Shown here one piece after another: positions 1 through 7,522 of a stretch of DNA of 16,617 bases. How positions within the stretch are numbered: position 1 is the first letter of the stretch; each line of letters starts with the position of its first letter. The stretch is from assembly GCA_036001225.1 (NCBI GenBank), contig DASYUM010000168.1, positions 1-16,617 on the forward strand, read 5' to 3'. The notes below the pieces were generated by a model. The model was not told where the DNA came from, did no database searches, and saw only the letters and a program-made list of their open reading frames with translations. The position numbers and the translations under genes were made by a program. Source of the DNA: DASYUM01 sp036001225. Its GTDB lineage: Bacteria > Methylomirabilota > Methylomirabilia > Rokubacteriales > DASRDR01.

Positions 1-64
1 TCCACGCTACCCGCCGAAATGGCCTTGACGGAAGGACCACTTTGGCGCAGATGATGGGGCCATT

Positions 65-1546
65 ATGCGGCGCCGGGCGGCGGGGGTGGCGATGCTGGGG
101 CTGGGCCTCGACCGGGCGACGTCGGTCCCGCTCTACCGCCAGCTCTACGACGCGATCCGGACGGCGATCCTGGCGGCCCGACTCCGTCCCGGCGCCCGGC
201 TCCCTTCGACGCGCGCGCTGGCCGTCGAGCTGGGCAGCTCGCGCAACACCGTCCTCGCCGCCTTCCAGCAGCTTCTGGCCGAGGGCTACCTGGAGGGGCG
301 CGTCGGCGCCGGCACCTCGGTCGCCCGGGCGCTGCCCGAGGCGTTCTTGCAGAGCCGGCCGGCCCCGGCCCGGCCGGCCCGCGCGGGTCGGCCTCCCCGG
401 CTCTCGCGGCGGGGCGCGCGGCTGCTCGCCAGTCCGCTGTCGGGGCGCGCGGCCACCGAGCCGCGTCCCTTCCGCCCCGGCGTGCCCGCCTACGACGCCT
501 TCCCCTTCGAGCTGTGGGCCCGCCTGGTCGCGCGCCGCTGGCGTCGCGTGCCGCGCCAGCTCCTCGACTACGGCGAGCCGGCCGGCTACCGCCCCTTGCG
601 GGAGGCCATCGCGACCTACCTCCGAGAGGCGCGGGCCGTCCGCTGCGAAGCCGAGCAGGTCATCGTGGTGACCGGCTCCCAGCAGGCGGTGGACCTGGCC
701 GCGCGGGTCCTGCTCGACCCCGGCGATCCCGCCTGGATCGAGGATCCCGGCTACCCCGGGGCGCGTGGGGCGCTGGCCGCGGCCGGCGTGCGCCTGGTCC
801 CGGTGCCGGTGGACGACGAGGGGCTCGACGTCATGGCGGGAGCCGCGGTCGCGCGCCAGGCCCGCCTGGTCTACGTGACGCCGTCACACCAGTACCCCCT
901 CGGGACCACGATGAGCCTGAACCGTCGCCTCGCCCTCCTCGAATGGGCGGGCCGGGTCGGCGCCTGGGTCCTCGAGGACGACTACGACAGCGAGTACCGC
1001 TATCGAGGGCGCCCGCTGGCCGCCCTTCAGGGTCTGGATGCCGCCGGTCGGGTCATCTACGTGGGGACCTTCAGCAAGGTGCTGTTCCCGGCCCTCCGGA
1101 TCGGCTACCTGGTGGTCCCGACCGCGCTGGTGGACGCCTTCGTCGCGGCGCGGGCGCTGGCCGACCGCCACTCGCCGTCGGTGATGCAGGCCGTACTCGC
1201 CGACTTCCTCGCCGAGGGACACTTCGCCCGCCACATCCGGCACACCCGCGCCCTCTACGCCGAGCGCCAGGCCGCCTTGGTGACGGCGGCGCGGCGCGCG
1301 CTCGCCGGCGTCCTCGCCGTCGCACCGGCCGACGCCGGCATGCACGTGGTCGGCTGGCTCGGGCCGGGCCGGGACGACCGGGCCGCCGCCCGGGCCGCGG
1401 CGGCGGCGGGAGTCGAGGCGCCGCCGCTGTCCACCTACCGGCTCCGGCCCTCCCGCCGGGGCGGCCTGCTGCTCGGCTACGCCGCCTATCCGCCGCCGGC
1501 GCTGCGCGAAGGGGTCGAGCGGCTGGCCGCCGCCCTCGGTCTATAA
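65..1546 (+). CDS. MocR/PdxR-type transcriptional regulator (GntR-like HTH fused to aminotransferase-like domain)
   Basis: The 493-aa protein has the two-part MocR architecture. An N-terminal winged helix-turn-helix of the GntR type covers about residues 15-85 (PLYRQLYDAIRTAIL, then RLPSTRALAVELGSSRNTV). A fold-type I aminotransferase-like domain covers about residues 135-490. The PLP-binding lysine is visible as K338 in GTFSKVLFPALRIGY, and the EDDYDSEYRY and DPGYPG signatures of the family are present. MocR proteins are usually PLP-sensing regulators of vitamin B6, amino-sugar or amino-acid genes, often acting on a divergent neighbour. The upstream neighbour lies outside the window, so the target is unknown. 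ATG 65 is the longest start. ATG 92 is a good alternative, because it has a G-rich putative ribosome site just upstream and would start almost directly at the conserved LDR..PLYRQ segment. Confidence 0.93.
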   Translation: MRRRAAGVAMLGLGLDRATSVPLYRQLYDAIRTAILAARLRPGARLPSTRALAVELGSSRNTVLAAFQQLLAEGYLEGRVGAGTSVARALPEAFLQSRPAPARPARAGRPPRLSRRGARLLASPLSGRAATEPRPFRPGVPAYDAFPFELWARLVARRWRRVPRQLLDYGEPAGYRPLREAIATYLREARAVRCEAEQVIVVTGSQQAVDLAARVLLDPGDPAWIEDPGYPGARGALAAAGVRLVPVPVDDEGLDVMAGAAVARQARLVYVTPSHQYPLGTTMSLNRRLALLEWAGRVGAWVLEDDYDSEYRYRGRPLAALQGLDAAGRVIYVGTFSKVLFPALRIGYLVVPTALVDAFVAARALADRHSPSVMQAVLADFLAEGHFARHIRHTRALYAERQAALVTAARRALAGVLAVAPADAGMHVVGWLGPGRDDRAAARAAAAAGVEAPPLSTYRLRPSRRGGLLLGYAAYPPPALREGVERLAAALGL

Positions 1547-1547
1547 T
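1542..1547 (+). promoter_or_regulatory. Candidate -10 box for the downstream gene cluster
   Basis: A perfect TATAAT hexamer overlaps the TAA stop of the MocR gene and lies about 130 nt before the next start codon. Such a sequence is rare in DNA this GC-rich. I see no convincing -35 box 16-18 nt upstream and no extended -10 TGn, so this is only a candidate promoter for the cluster that begins at 1678. Confidence 0.35.
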
Positions 1548-1625
1548 GAGGAGCGACCTGCCCGGCGCCCACACCAATGAGACATCCGGAGTCAACCGTC
1601 GGTAGCTCGGGCCGCGCCCGGGAGT

Positions 1626-1673
1626 GTCCCCCCTTCCCCCTCGGGGTGGGAGGGGACGGGGGTGCGGGGGGAC
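1626..1673 (+). repeat. C-tract/G-tract inverted repeat with possible G-quadruplex just before a start codon
   Basis: GTCCCCCC at 1626-1633 is perfectly complementary to GGGGGGAC at 1666-1673. Inside are further C runs and then G runs at 1643-1646, 1648-1650, 1652-1655 and 1658-1662. The transcript could therefore form a hairpin or a G-quadruplex (four or more G runs with loops of 1-3 nt). It ends 4 nt before ATG 1678 and occupies the position of that gene's ribosome site. There is no T-run, so it is not a normal intrinsic terminator for the MocR gene. It may be a copy of a GC-rich interspersed repeat, which the window alone cannot show. Confidence 0.5.
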
Positions 1674-1677
1674 CCGA

Positions 1678-2166
1678 ATGAGTGACGAGTCCGAGCTCCT
1701 GCGTAGCGTGTTCGAGGGGACGGAGGTCCTGCGGAAGCCGCTCAGCGGCATCATTGCGGGCCACCACGTCTTGCCCTATGTGCTGGTGGGCCCCCAGCAC
1801 GACTCCCCCAGCCGCTCGGTCGAGGTCCGCGGCCGGATCCGCGTGTCGCCGCGCCTGGTGTGGGCGGTCGGCGGCGACGGGCCGACCTACGGCGAGGTGT
1901 TCCGGGATACGGAGCTGATGCACCGGGCCCTGGTCGCCCGCGTGTTCAGCTTCCGCTACTCGCGCCGCGTCTTCGTGGAGAGCGAGGATCTCCGGATCCA
2001 GCCCCAGGAGCGCGACGTCCAGGCCCACCTCGAGCGCGTCATGGACGACCTCGCGCGGCGCGAGGTCATCAACACCGGGGTCATCCTGTCCCCGGACGTC
2101 CGGTTCTACCCGGTCTCGATCGACCGCTTCATTCGCGAGATCCTCGACCAGGAATTCCGCGACTGA
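1678..2166 (+). CDS. Conserved-looking hypothetical protein, 162 aa
   Basis: I do not recognise this protein. It is 162 aa, soluble in appearance, with no signal peptide, membrane segment or Cys cluster. The N-terminal half contains a hydrophobic stretch (GIIAGHHVLPYVLVGP). The middle looks like beta-strands (VEVRGRIRVSPRLVWAVGG). The C-terminal third is rich in Arg, Glu and Asp and probably helical, ending in a phenylalanine-containing acidic tail. The codon pattern, with strong GC bias at third positions, supports real coding. ATG 1678 is preferred over GTG 1624, because the 18 residues added by GTG come from the C/G-tract repeat and are low-complexity Pro/Gly/Arg. It ends 25 nt before msrB and is likely co-transcribed with it. 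Confidence 0.75.
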   Translation: MSDESELLRSVFEGTEVLRKPLSGIIAGHHVLPYVLVGPQHDSPSRSVEVRGRIRVSPRLVWAVGGDGPTYGEVFRDTELMHRALVARVFSFRYSRRVFVESEDLRIQPQERDVQAHLERVMDDLARREVINTGVILSPDVRFYPVSIDRFIREILDQEFRD

Positions 2167-2191
2167 AGACGGTCCCAGGAGGCAGTCCCGC

Positions 2192-2595
<404 letters not shown>

Positions 2596-2596
<1 letters not shown>

Positions 2597-3594
2597 TGGC
2601 CGGCGAGCTCCCGCACCGCACGCTGGGGAAGAGTGGCCTCCGGGTCTCCGCGCTGGGGCTCGGCTGCATGTCCCTGTCGGGGACGTACGGGAAGAGCGAC
2701 GATGCCCAGTCCATCGCGGTCATCCACCGTGCCCTCGCCCTCGGCATCGACCTTCTCGATTCCTCGGACATGTACGGCTGGGGTCACAACGAGGAGCTGC
2801 TGGGCCAGGCGCTGCGCGGGCGGCGGCGAGGAGTGGTGCTGGCCACCAAGTTCGGCCAGGTCAAGAGCCCCGACGGCAAGGCGAATCTGGTGGACGGCCG
2901 GCCCGAGTACGTCCCGCGGGCCTGCGACGCGAGCCTCAAGCGCCTCGGGACGGACGTGATCGACCTTTACTACCAGCATCGGGTGGATCCCAAGGTGCCG
3001 ATCGAGGAGACGGTCGGGGCCATGTCCCGGCTGGTGGAGCAGGGCAAGGTGCGCCACCTGGGCCTCTGCGAGGCGGCGCCCGCCACCATCCGGCGGGCCC
3101 ACGCCGTCCATCCCCTCGCCGCCGTCCAGAGCGAGTACTCGCTCCTCTACCGCCAGCCGGCCGAGGAGACGCTCCCGGTGTGCCGGGAACTCGGCGTCGG
3201 GTTCGTGGCCTACTCCCCGCTCGGGCGGGGGTTCCTGACCGGGCGGATCCACAAGCCCGACGAGATCGCCGAGGACGACCGGAAGCGCCAGCATCCCCGC
3301 TTCCAGGGGGACAACTTCGCGCACAACCGGCGGCTCGTGGAGCGGATCGAGGAGCTCGCCGGCAAGAAGGGCGTGACGCCGGGTCAGCTCGCCCTGGCCT
3401 GGCTCCTGGCCCAGGGCGAGGACATCGTCCCCATCCCGGGGACCAAGCGAACGAAGTACCTGGAGGAGAACGTGGGCGCGCTCGACGTCCGCCTCGACGC
3501 CGAGGACCTCCAGCGGATCGAGGAGGCGATGCCGCCCGGCGCGGCGGCGGGCTTGCGCTACCCGGAACCTCAGATGAAGGGAGTGTTCATCTGA
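2596..3594 (+). CDS. Aldo/keto reductase
   Basis: This 332-aa protein of the aldo/keto reductase superfamily has a TIM-barrel fold and is NADPH-dependent. The catalytic tetrad is visible as D55 (DLLDSSDMYG), Y60, K85 (LATKFG) and H128 (YYQHRVD). The C-terminal NADPH-binding segment reads VPIPGTKRTKYLEEN, and the N-terminal GLGCMSLSGTYG is typical of the YakC/AKR13-like group. Substrates for this group are varied aldehydes and ketones, and nothing here fixes the substrate. ATG 2596 is chosen over an upstream frame extension because it overlaps the msrB stop and the conserved sequence begins within a few residues (RTLGKSGLRVSALGLG). It is followed after 8 nt by the VOC-fold gene. Its pairing with MsrB suggests handling of oxidative or carbonyl stress, which is inference. 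Confidence 0.95.
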
Positions 3595-3602
3595 GGTCCT
3601 GA

Positions 3603-4340
3603 GTGGCCGCCCCCGTCCGCTTCGATCACATTGCCATAGCAACCGCCCGGCTGGCTGACGCGCCGCCATTCGTCGTCGGCCAGCTCGGGGGCCTGCCCGA
3701 CACGAACGACGGCTCCGGGCCGTATCGCTTCGCTTCCTGGCGGTTCGCCGGGGGCGGCCTCCTGGAGGCGCTCGAGCCGCGCGGCGAAGACGGCTTCCTC
3801 CACCGCTTCCTGGCCCGGCACGGCCCCGGCGTCCACCACGTGACCTTCAAGGTGCCGAGCCTCCGAGCCGAGTGCGACCGCGCGGCCGCCCACGGCTACG
3901 AGGTCGTCGGCTACGACGATTCGCGGTCCGACTGGGCGGAGGCGTTTCTCCATCCCAAGCAGGCCCTCGGCATCGTCGTCCAGCTCGCCCAGTCGGCCGG
4001 CGGGGAGCGGGCGCGCCCCTGGACGGGGCCGCCGAGCCCGGCCGATCCGCCGCCGCCGGTCACCCTGATCGGCCTCCGACTGCGCGCCCGCTCGCCCGAG
4101 CGCGCCCGCACCCAGTGGGGCGAGCTCCTCCAGGGCGAACTCAGCGAGGCGGCCGGCGGCGTCCTGGTCTTCCGGTGGCCGGGCTCCCCGATGCGCCTGA
4201 CCGTCGAGACCGACTCTGTGGCCGGGGAAGGCCCGGTGTGCATCGAGGTGGCCACCGACCGACCGCTCGCGCTTCCGGCAGGGCCCCACCCGCACCTCGG
4301 CGCGGTCTTCGTGCGGCGCCCGCCGGCTGCGGTATCCTAA
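3603..4340 (+). CDS. VOC-superfamily (glyoxalase/dioxygenase fold) protein with two modules
   Basis: This 245-aa protein has VOC-fold features. An N-terminal module (about residues 5-135) begins FDHIAIA with H9 at the usual first metal-ligand position. It continues with VHHVTFKV (H78/H79) and a beta-strand GIVVQLAQ, where methylmalonyl-CoA epimerases usually carry a metal-binding Glu; here it is Gln. A shorter second module (about residues 150-240) has diverged repeats such as TLIGLRLRARSPERA. The resemblance is closest to epimerase-like or glyoxalase-like VOC proteins, but the substrate cannot be assigned. The start is GTG, 8 nt after the aldo/keto reductase stop, with GAGG just upstream. 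It lies 7 nt before aroC. It could be a metal-dependent isomerase or dioxygenase, or a non-catalytic relative. Confidence 0.82.
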   Translation: MAAPVRFDHIAIATARLADAPPFVVGQLGGLPDTNDGSGPYRFASWRFAGGGLLEALEPRGEDGFLHRFLARHGPGVHHVTFKVPSLRAECDRAAAHGYEVVGYDDSRSDWAEAFLHPKQALGIVVQLAQSAGGERARPWTGPPSPADPPPPVTLIGLRLRARSPERARTQWGELLQGELSEAAGGVLVFRWPGSPMRLTVETDSVAGEGPVCIEVATDRPLALPAGPHPHLGAVFVRRPPAAVS

Positions 4341-4347
4341 GGACCTG

Positions 4348-5436
4348 ATGGGGAACACCTTCGGCCAGCTCTTCCGGGTGACGACGTGGGGCGAGTCCCA
4401 CGGGGGCGCCATCGGCGCGGTGGTGGACGGCTGCCCGCCGCTCCTGCCGCTGACCGAGGCCGACATCCAGCCCGACCTCGACCGCCGGCGCCCGGGGCAG
4501 AGCCTCCTCGTCAGCCAGCGGAAGGAGTCGGACACCGTCCGGATCCTGAGCGGGGCCTTCGAGGGCAAGACCCTGGGGACGCCGATCAGCCTCTACATTC
4601 CCAACGAGGACATGCGCCCGGCGGACTACCGGGAGATGCAGGAGAAGTACCGCCCGAGCCACGCCGACTACACGTACGAGGCCAAGTACGGCTTCCGGGA
4701 CTGGCGGGGCGGCGGGCGGACCAGTGCCCGGGAGACCGCCGGGCGGGTCGCGGCCGCCGCCATCGCGCGAAAGCTCCTCTTTCACCGCTACGGGGTCGAG
4801 ATCGTGGCGTGGGTCGCCAAGGTCGGCCGGATCGTGGCCGAGTGCGACGTCGAGCGGGTCACCCGCGAAGACGTGGACCGCACGCCCATCCGCTGTCCCG
4901 ACCCGGCGGGCGCCGAGCGCATGATCGCGGCGGTGGAGGCGATCCGGAAGGAAGGCAACTCGCTGGGCGGCATCGTGGGATGCGCCGCGCGGGGCTGCCC
5001 GCCCGGGTGGGGCGAGCCGGTCTTCGACCGCCTGGAGGCGGACCTGGCCAAGGCGGTGATGAGCCTGCCCGCCAGCAAGGGATTCGAGATCGGCTCCGGG
5101 TTCGCCGGGACCGACCTCACCGGCCGCGAGCACAACGACGAGTACTACATGGAGGGCGACCGCGTCCGGACCCGGACCAACCGGTCGGGCGGCGTCCAGG
5201 GCGGGATCAGCAACGGCGAGACGATCTACCTCCGCGTCGGGTTCAAGCCGACCGCCACCATCCTCAACGCCCAGCAGACGGTCGACGTCCGCCACCAGGA
5301 GACCACGATCGAGGGCCGAGGCCGCCACGACCCCTGCGTGCTGCCCCGCGCGGTGCCGATGGTGGAGGCGATGGTGGCCCTGGTCCTCGCCGACCACGCC
5401 CTCCGCCATGAGGCCGTCAAGCCGCAGAAGACGTAG
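4348..5436 (+). CDS. aroC: Chorismate synthase
   Basis: This 362-aa chorismate synthase makes chorismate from 5-enolpyruvylshikimate-3-phosphate, the last step of the shikimate pathway, using reduced FMN without net redox. Family signatures are clear: the start MGNTFGQLFRVTTWGESHG, the central GGGRTSARETAGRVAAAA and the C-terminal GRGRHDPCVLPRAVPMVEAM. The length is normal, and the conserved histidines near residues 18 and 107 are present. The ribosome site AAGGA overlaps the TAA stop of the preceding VOC gene, which supports this ATG and translational coupling. No other shikimate gene is in the window, so aroC sits here as a single pathway gene in a mixed cluster. Its last 29 nt overlap the next gene. 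Confidence 0.98.
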   Translation: MGNTFGQLFRVTTWGESHGGAIGAVVDGCPPLLPLTEADIQPDLDRRRPGQSLLVSQRKESDTVRILSGAFEGKTLGTPISLYIPNEDMRPADYREMQEKYRPSHADYTYEAKYGFRDWRGGGRTSARETAGRVAAAAIARKLLFHRYGVEIVAWVAKVGRIVAECDVERVTREDVDRTPIRCPDPAGAERMIAAVEAIRKEGNSLGGIVGCAARGCPPGWGEPVFDRLEADLAKAVMSLPASKGFEIGSGFAGTDLTGREHNDEYYMEGDRVRTRTNRSGGVQGGISNGETIYLRVGFKPTATILNAQQTVDVRHQETTIEGRGRHDPCVLPRAVPMVEAMVALVLADHALRHEAVKPQKT

Positions 5437-5902
5437 CGCGCTGGCGCTGGCCCTCGGGCTGGCAGTGGGCGGGTGCGCATCGCCCCTGCCCTACACGCCG
5501 GCCGAGCAGCCGGCGGGCGTCCGCCTGGCCGCCGACTACGCCGTCAACGCCGGCCGCCTGCGGGTCGAGATCGACACCGGCGGCTACCGTCTGGAGTTGG
5601 CCGAGATCCTCAAAGCCGACGGCAGTGCGGTCCGGGCCGAGACCATCGAGCACCCCGGACCGCGGGGCGGGAGCGGGCTGGGGCTCGGGCTCGGCGTCGG
5701 GAGCGTGGGCCGGACCGGCAGTGTGTCGATCGGGACCGGCATCGGCCTCGGCACCACCGTCGGCGGCGGCTCGCGCGTGGACGGGAACACGGTCGCCGTG
5801 TTCCCGCTCGATCAGGTCGGCCCGGGGCCCTGGTCGCTGCGAGTCAAGGTGGTCGGCATCCAGCCGGTCGTCATCGTGCTGGACCCGGCCCGCCGCGGCT
5901 GA
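5408..5902 (+). CDS. Predicted glycine-rich lipoprotein
   Basis: This 164-aa protein of unknown function begins with basic residues (RRRR, positions 6-9), then a hydrophobic stretch (SALALALGLAVGG) and C23. That pattern is a signal peptide II with lipobox VGGC, so it is predicted to be exported and lipid-anchored. The mature part has a beta-rich section (residues 40-75). A glycine-alternating low-complexity stretch (about 85-127) follows, with repeated Gly-x-Gly units such as GLGLGLGVG and GTGIGLGTT, and then a short beta tail ending VVIVLDPARRG. The glycine pattern recalls glycine-zipper outer-membrane-associated lipoproteins, but this is only resemblance. The start overlaps aroC by 29 nt. 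No other in-frame ATG precedes the lipobox, which supports ATG 5408. Confidence 0.82.
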   Translation: MRPSSRRRRSALALALGLAVGGCASPLPYTPAEQPAGVRLAADYAVNAGRLRVEIDTGGYRLELAEILKADGSAVRAETIEHPGPRGGSGLGLGLGVGSVGRTGSVSIGTGIGLGTTVGGGSRVDGNTVAVFPLDQVGPGPWSLRVKVVGIQPVVIVLDPARRG

Positions 5903-5916
5903 GGTCGGCGCCCTCC

Positions 5917-6306
5917 ATGCCGGAGCGACACCGCGACTGGCTCGAGCAGGCCGATTGGGACCTGGACCATGCGCGGCTGGCGACGCGCGAGGGCCACTTC
6001 GAGTGGGCGGCGTTCGCGGCGCAGCAGGCGGCGGAGAAGGCGTGCAAAGCCCTCCACCTCTACCTCCGGAGCGCCGCGTGGGGCCATGACGTCACGCAGC
6101 TCCTCGGCGTGCTCCCCGCCGGCCACCAGCCGCCGAGCGCCCTGCTGGACCGCGCGAAAGCGCTCGACAAGCACTATCTACCCGCGCGGTACCCGAATGG
6201 CTTCGACGCCGGGACGCCGCGCCAGCACTACACGCGCCGCGAAGCCGACCAAGCCATCACCGACGCCGAGGCGATCATTGGATTCTGTCGTCGCTCGCTC
6301 GCTTGA
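5917..6306 (+). CDS. HEPN-domain protein (putative toxin of an HEPN/MNT pair)
   Basis: This 129-aa all-helical HEPN protein carries the family's DWLEQADWDLDHARLA N-terminus, the AAFAAQQAAEKACKALHLYL helix and the ALDKHYLPARYPNGF segment typical of this subgroup. HEPN toxins are often metal-independent RNases that use an R-x(4-6)-H motif. The candidate here is R-x6-H in DRAKALDKH, immediately followed by Tyr, the residue type modified by the partner in some pairs. It is directly followed, with a 29-nt overlap, by an MNT nucleotidyltransferase, the classical partner. The pair is either a type VII-like toxin-antitoxin module or a housekeeping-like nucleotide-binding pair. ATG 5917 follows the lipoprotein stop by 14 nt. 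It is cytoplasmic and has no signal peptide. Confidence 0.9.
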   Translation: MPERHRDWLEQADWDLDHARLATREGHFEWAAFAAQQAAEKACKALHLYLRSAAWGHDVTQLLGVLPAGHQPPSALLDRAKALDKHYLPARYPNGFDAGTPRQHYTRREADQAITDAEAIIGFCRRSLA

Positions 6307-6634
6307 TCGAGAGGCCGTCCTCGCCTGGCTGACCCGGATGGCCGCGGACGTCGGCGCGGCGCGTGCCGAAGTGCGCGAGGTGCGCCTGTTCGGATCGCTC
6401 GCCCGCGGCGACCGGAACCCGTACGCGGATGCCGACTTGCTCATCGTCGTCGACCGCGCGGAGGCGGTCTTTCGTGATCGGGCGCCGCGCTACAGGCCGG
6501 ATTCGGCGCCGGTGCCGCTGGACCTTCTGGTGTGTACGCAGGCCGAGCTCGACCGGGAGCGTGCGGCCGGCAATGCGTTCGTCGCCAGCATCCTCGCCGA
6601 GAGCCTGACCTTGTACCGCCGGCCGCCCCACTGA
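6278..6634 (+). CDS. MNT-domain nucleotidyltransferase (putative antitoxin of the HEPN/MNT pair)
   Basis: This protein of about 118 aa is a minimal nucleotidyltransferase of the DNA polymerase-beta fold. The signature GSLARGDRNPYADADLL matches GS-x10-D-x-D, with both metal-binding aspartates present, and a third acidic residue lies in PLDLLVC. In characterised pairs of this kind the MNT protein inactivates the HEPN toxin by adding AMP to a Tyr near its active site. The start is proposed as TTG 6278: GAGG at 6268-6271 lies 6 nt upstream, and the conserved LDREAVLAWL helix follows within ten residues. The alternative ATG 6338 would remove that helix. The gene overlaps the HEPN gene by 29 nt, so the two are translationally coupled. 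It ends 37 nt before the convergent SDR gene. Confidence 0.88.
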   Translation: MDSVVARSLDREAVLAWLTRMAADVGAARAEVREVRLFGSLARGDRNPYADADLLIVVDRAEAVFRDRAPRYRPDSAPVPLDLLVCTQAELDRERAAGNAFVASILAESLTLYRRPPH

Positions 6635-6671
6635 CCGATCGGGACCGCCACGGCCCTCGGCTCGCTCGCGG

Positions 6672-7508
6672 TCACTCGGCGCCGAGCGCCTGACGGAGCG
6701 CCTTCAACCCCTCCTGCTGCACGGTCCAGAAGCGGCCCCCGATGAGGCCGCCGTCCACCACGAGGTCCTGGCCGGTGATGAAGCTCGACTCGTCGCTGGC
6801 CAGGAACACCGCCGCATTGGCGATGTCGTCGGGGAGGCCGGCCCGGGGGATCGGCTGGAGCTGGGCGAAGGCCTTTTCCACGATCGGCGCCGTCGCGTCG
6901 GCCCGGTCGGGCGGGAGGCCGAACACCTTGCCGAAGATGCCGGTGGCGATGCCGCCGGGGGAGAGGCTGTTGACCCGCACGTGGTGCTCGGCGAGCTGCA
7001 TGGCGGCGACGCGGGAGAGGTGGATGACGGCGGCCTTGGCCGCCGAGTAGACCATGGACGAGGAGTGGCCGGCCCGGCTGCCGGCGACGCTGCCGTTGTT
7101 GATGATGCTGCCCGCGCGCTGGCGCATCATGATCGGCGCCGCGTGCTTCATGCCGGCCAGGACGCCGCCGAAGAGGACGGCCATCGCCCGCTCGGCGGCG
7201 TCGAGCGGGATCGTCTCGATCCCGCCGCGGGGGGCCGGGCCGCCGGCGTTGTTGAAGAGGCAGTCGAGCCGGCCGTACTTGCCGACCGTGAAGTCGATGA
7301 CCGCCCTCACGTCGCCCTCGCGGGCGACGTCGGTACGGACGAAGTCGACCCGGGGCGCCAGGGCCCGGACCAGCGCCTGACCCTCCGCCTCGCGCCGGGC
7401 GGCCACGACCACGCGGGCGCCTTCCTCGACGAACCGCTCGACCGTCCGCTTGCCGATCCCGCTGGTGCCTCCGGTGATGATGGCGACCTTGCCGTCCAGT
7501 CGGCCCAT
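6672..7508 (-). CDS. SDR-family NAD(P)-dependent oxidoreductase
   Basis: This 278-aa classical short-chain dehydrogenase/reductase shows the Rossmann motif TGGTSGIG (residues 12-19), NNAG (86-89), the catalytic S140 and the Y154-x3-K158 pair, with a family-typical end ITGQDLVVDGG. The Asn of the usual catalytic tetrad appears to be replaced: the helix that normally reads like VNLxGV is VLFGGV here. The substrate is unknown; the family oxidises or reduces alcohols, ketones and sugars. ATG 7508 is set by a GGGAGG ribosome site 6 nt upstream. The same frame stays open far upstream through the neighbouring gene, but that part is not protein-like. It lies 14 nt downstream of the molybdenum-subunit gene and is probably co-transcribed with it. 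A functional link is possible but unproven. Confidence 0.95.
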   Translation of the reverse strand: MGRLDGKVAIITGGTSGIGKRTVERFVEEGARVVVAARREAEGQALVRALAPRVDFVRTDVAREGDVRAVIDFTVGKYGRLDCLFNNAGGPAPRGGIETIPLDAAERAMAVLFGGVLAGMKHAAPIMMRQRAGSIINNGSVAGSRAGHSSSMVYSAAKAAVIHLSRVAAMQLAEHHVRVNSLSPGGIATGIFGKVFGLPPDRADATAPIVEKAFAQLQPIPRAGLPDDIANAAVFLASDESSFITGQDLVVDGGLIGGRFWTVQQEGLKALRQALGAE

Positions 7509-7522
7509 GGTCGTCCTCCCGA

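Noticed and set aside
25..55. Promoter for the MocR gene (TTGACG at 25-30)
   Set aside because: No acceptable -10 box occurs at 16-18 nt; the nearest is GATGAT at 19 nt. Too weak to list.
1626..1673. Terminator of the MocR gene
   Set aside because: The hairpin is strong but has no T-run and lies too close to the next start codon. It is better described as a structured leader or repeat.
4333..4338. TATCCT as a -10 box for aroC
   Set aside because: It overlaps the end of the VOC gene, has no recognisable -35 box, and would start transcription almost at the aroC start codon. Operon transcription explains the spacing more simply.
6643..6673. Bidirectional terminator between the convergent MNT and SDR genes (GACCGC...GCGGTC)
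   Set aside because: Only 6 bp arms, a long loop, no T-run on either strand, and overlap with the SDR stop codon.
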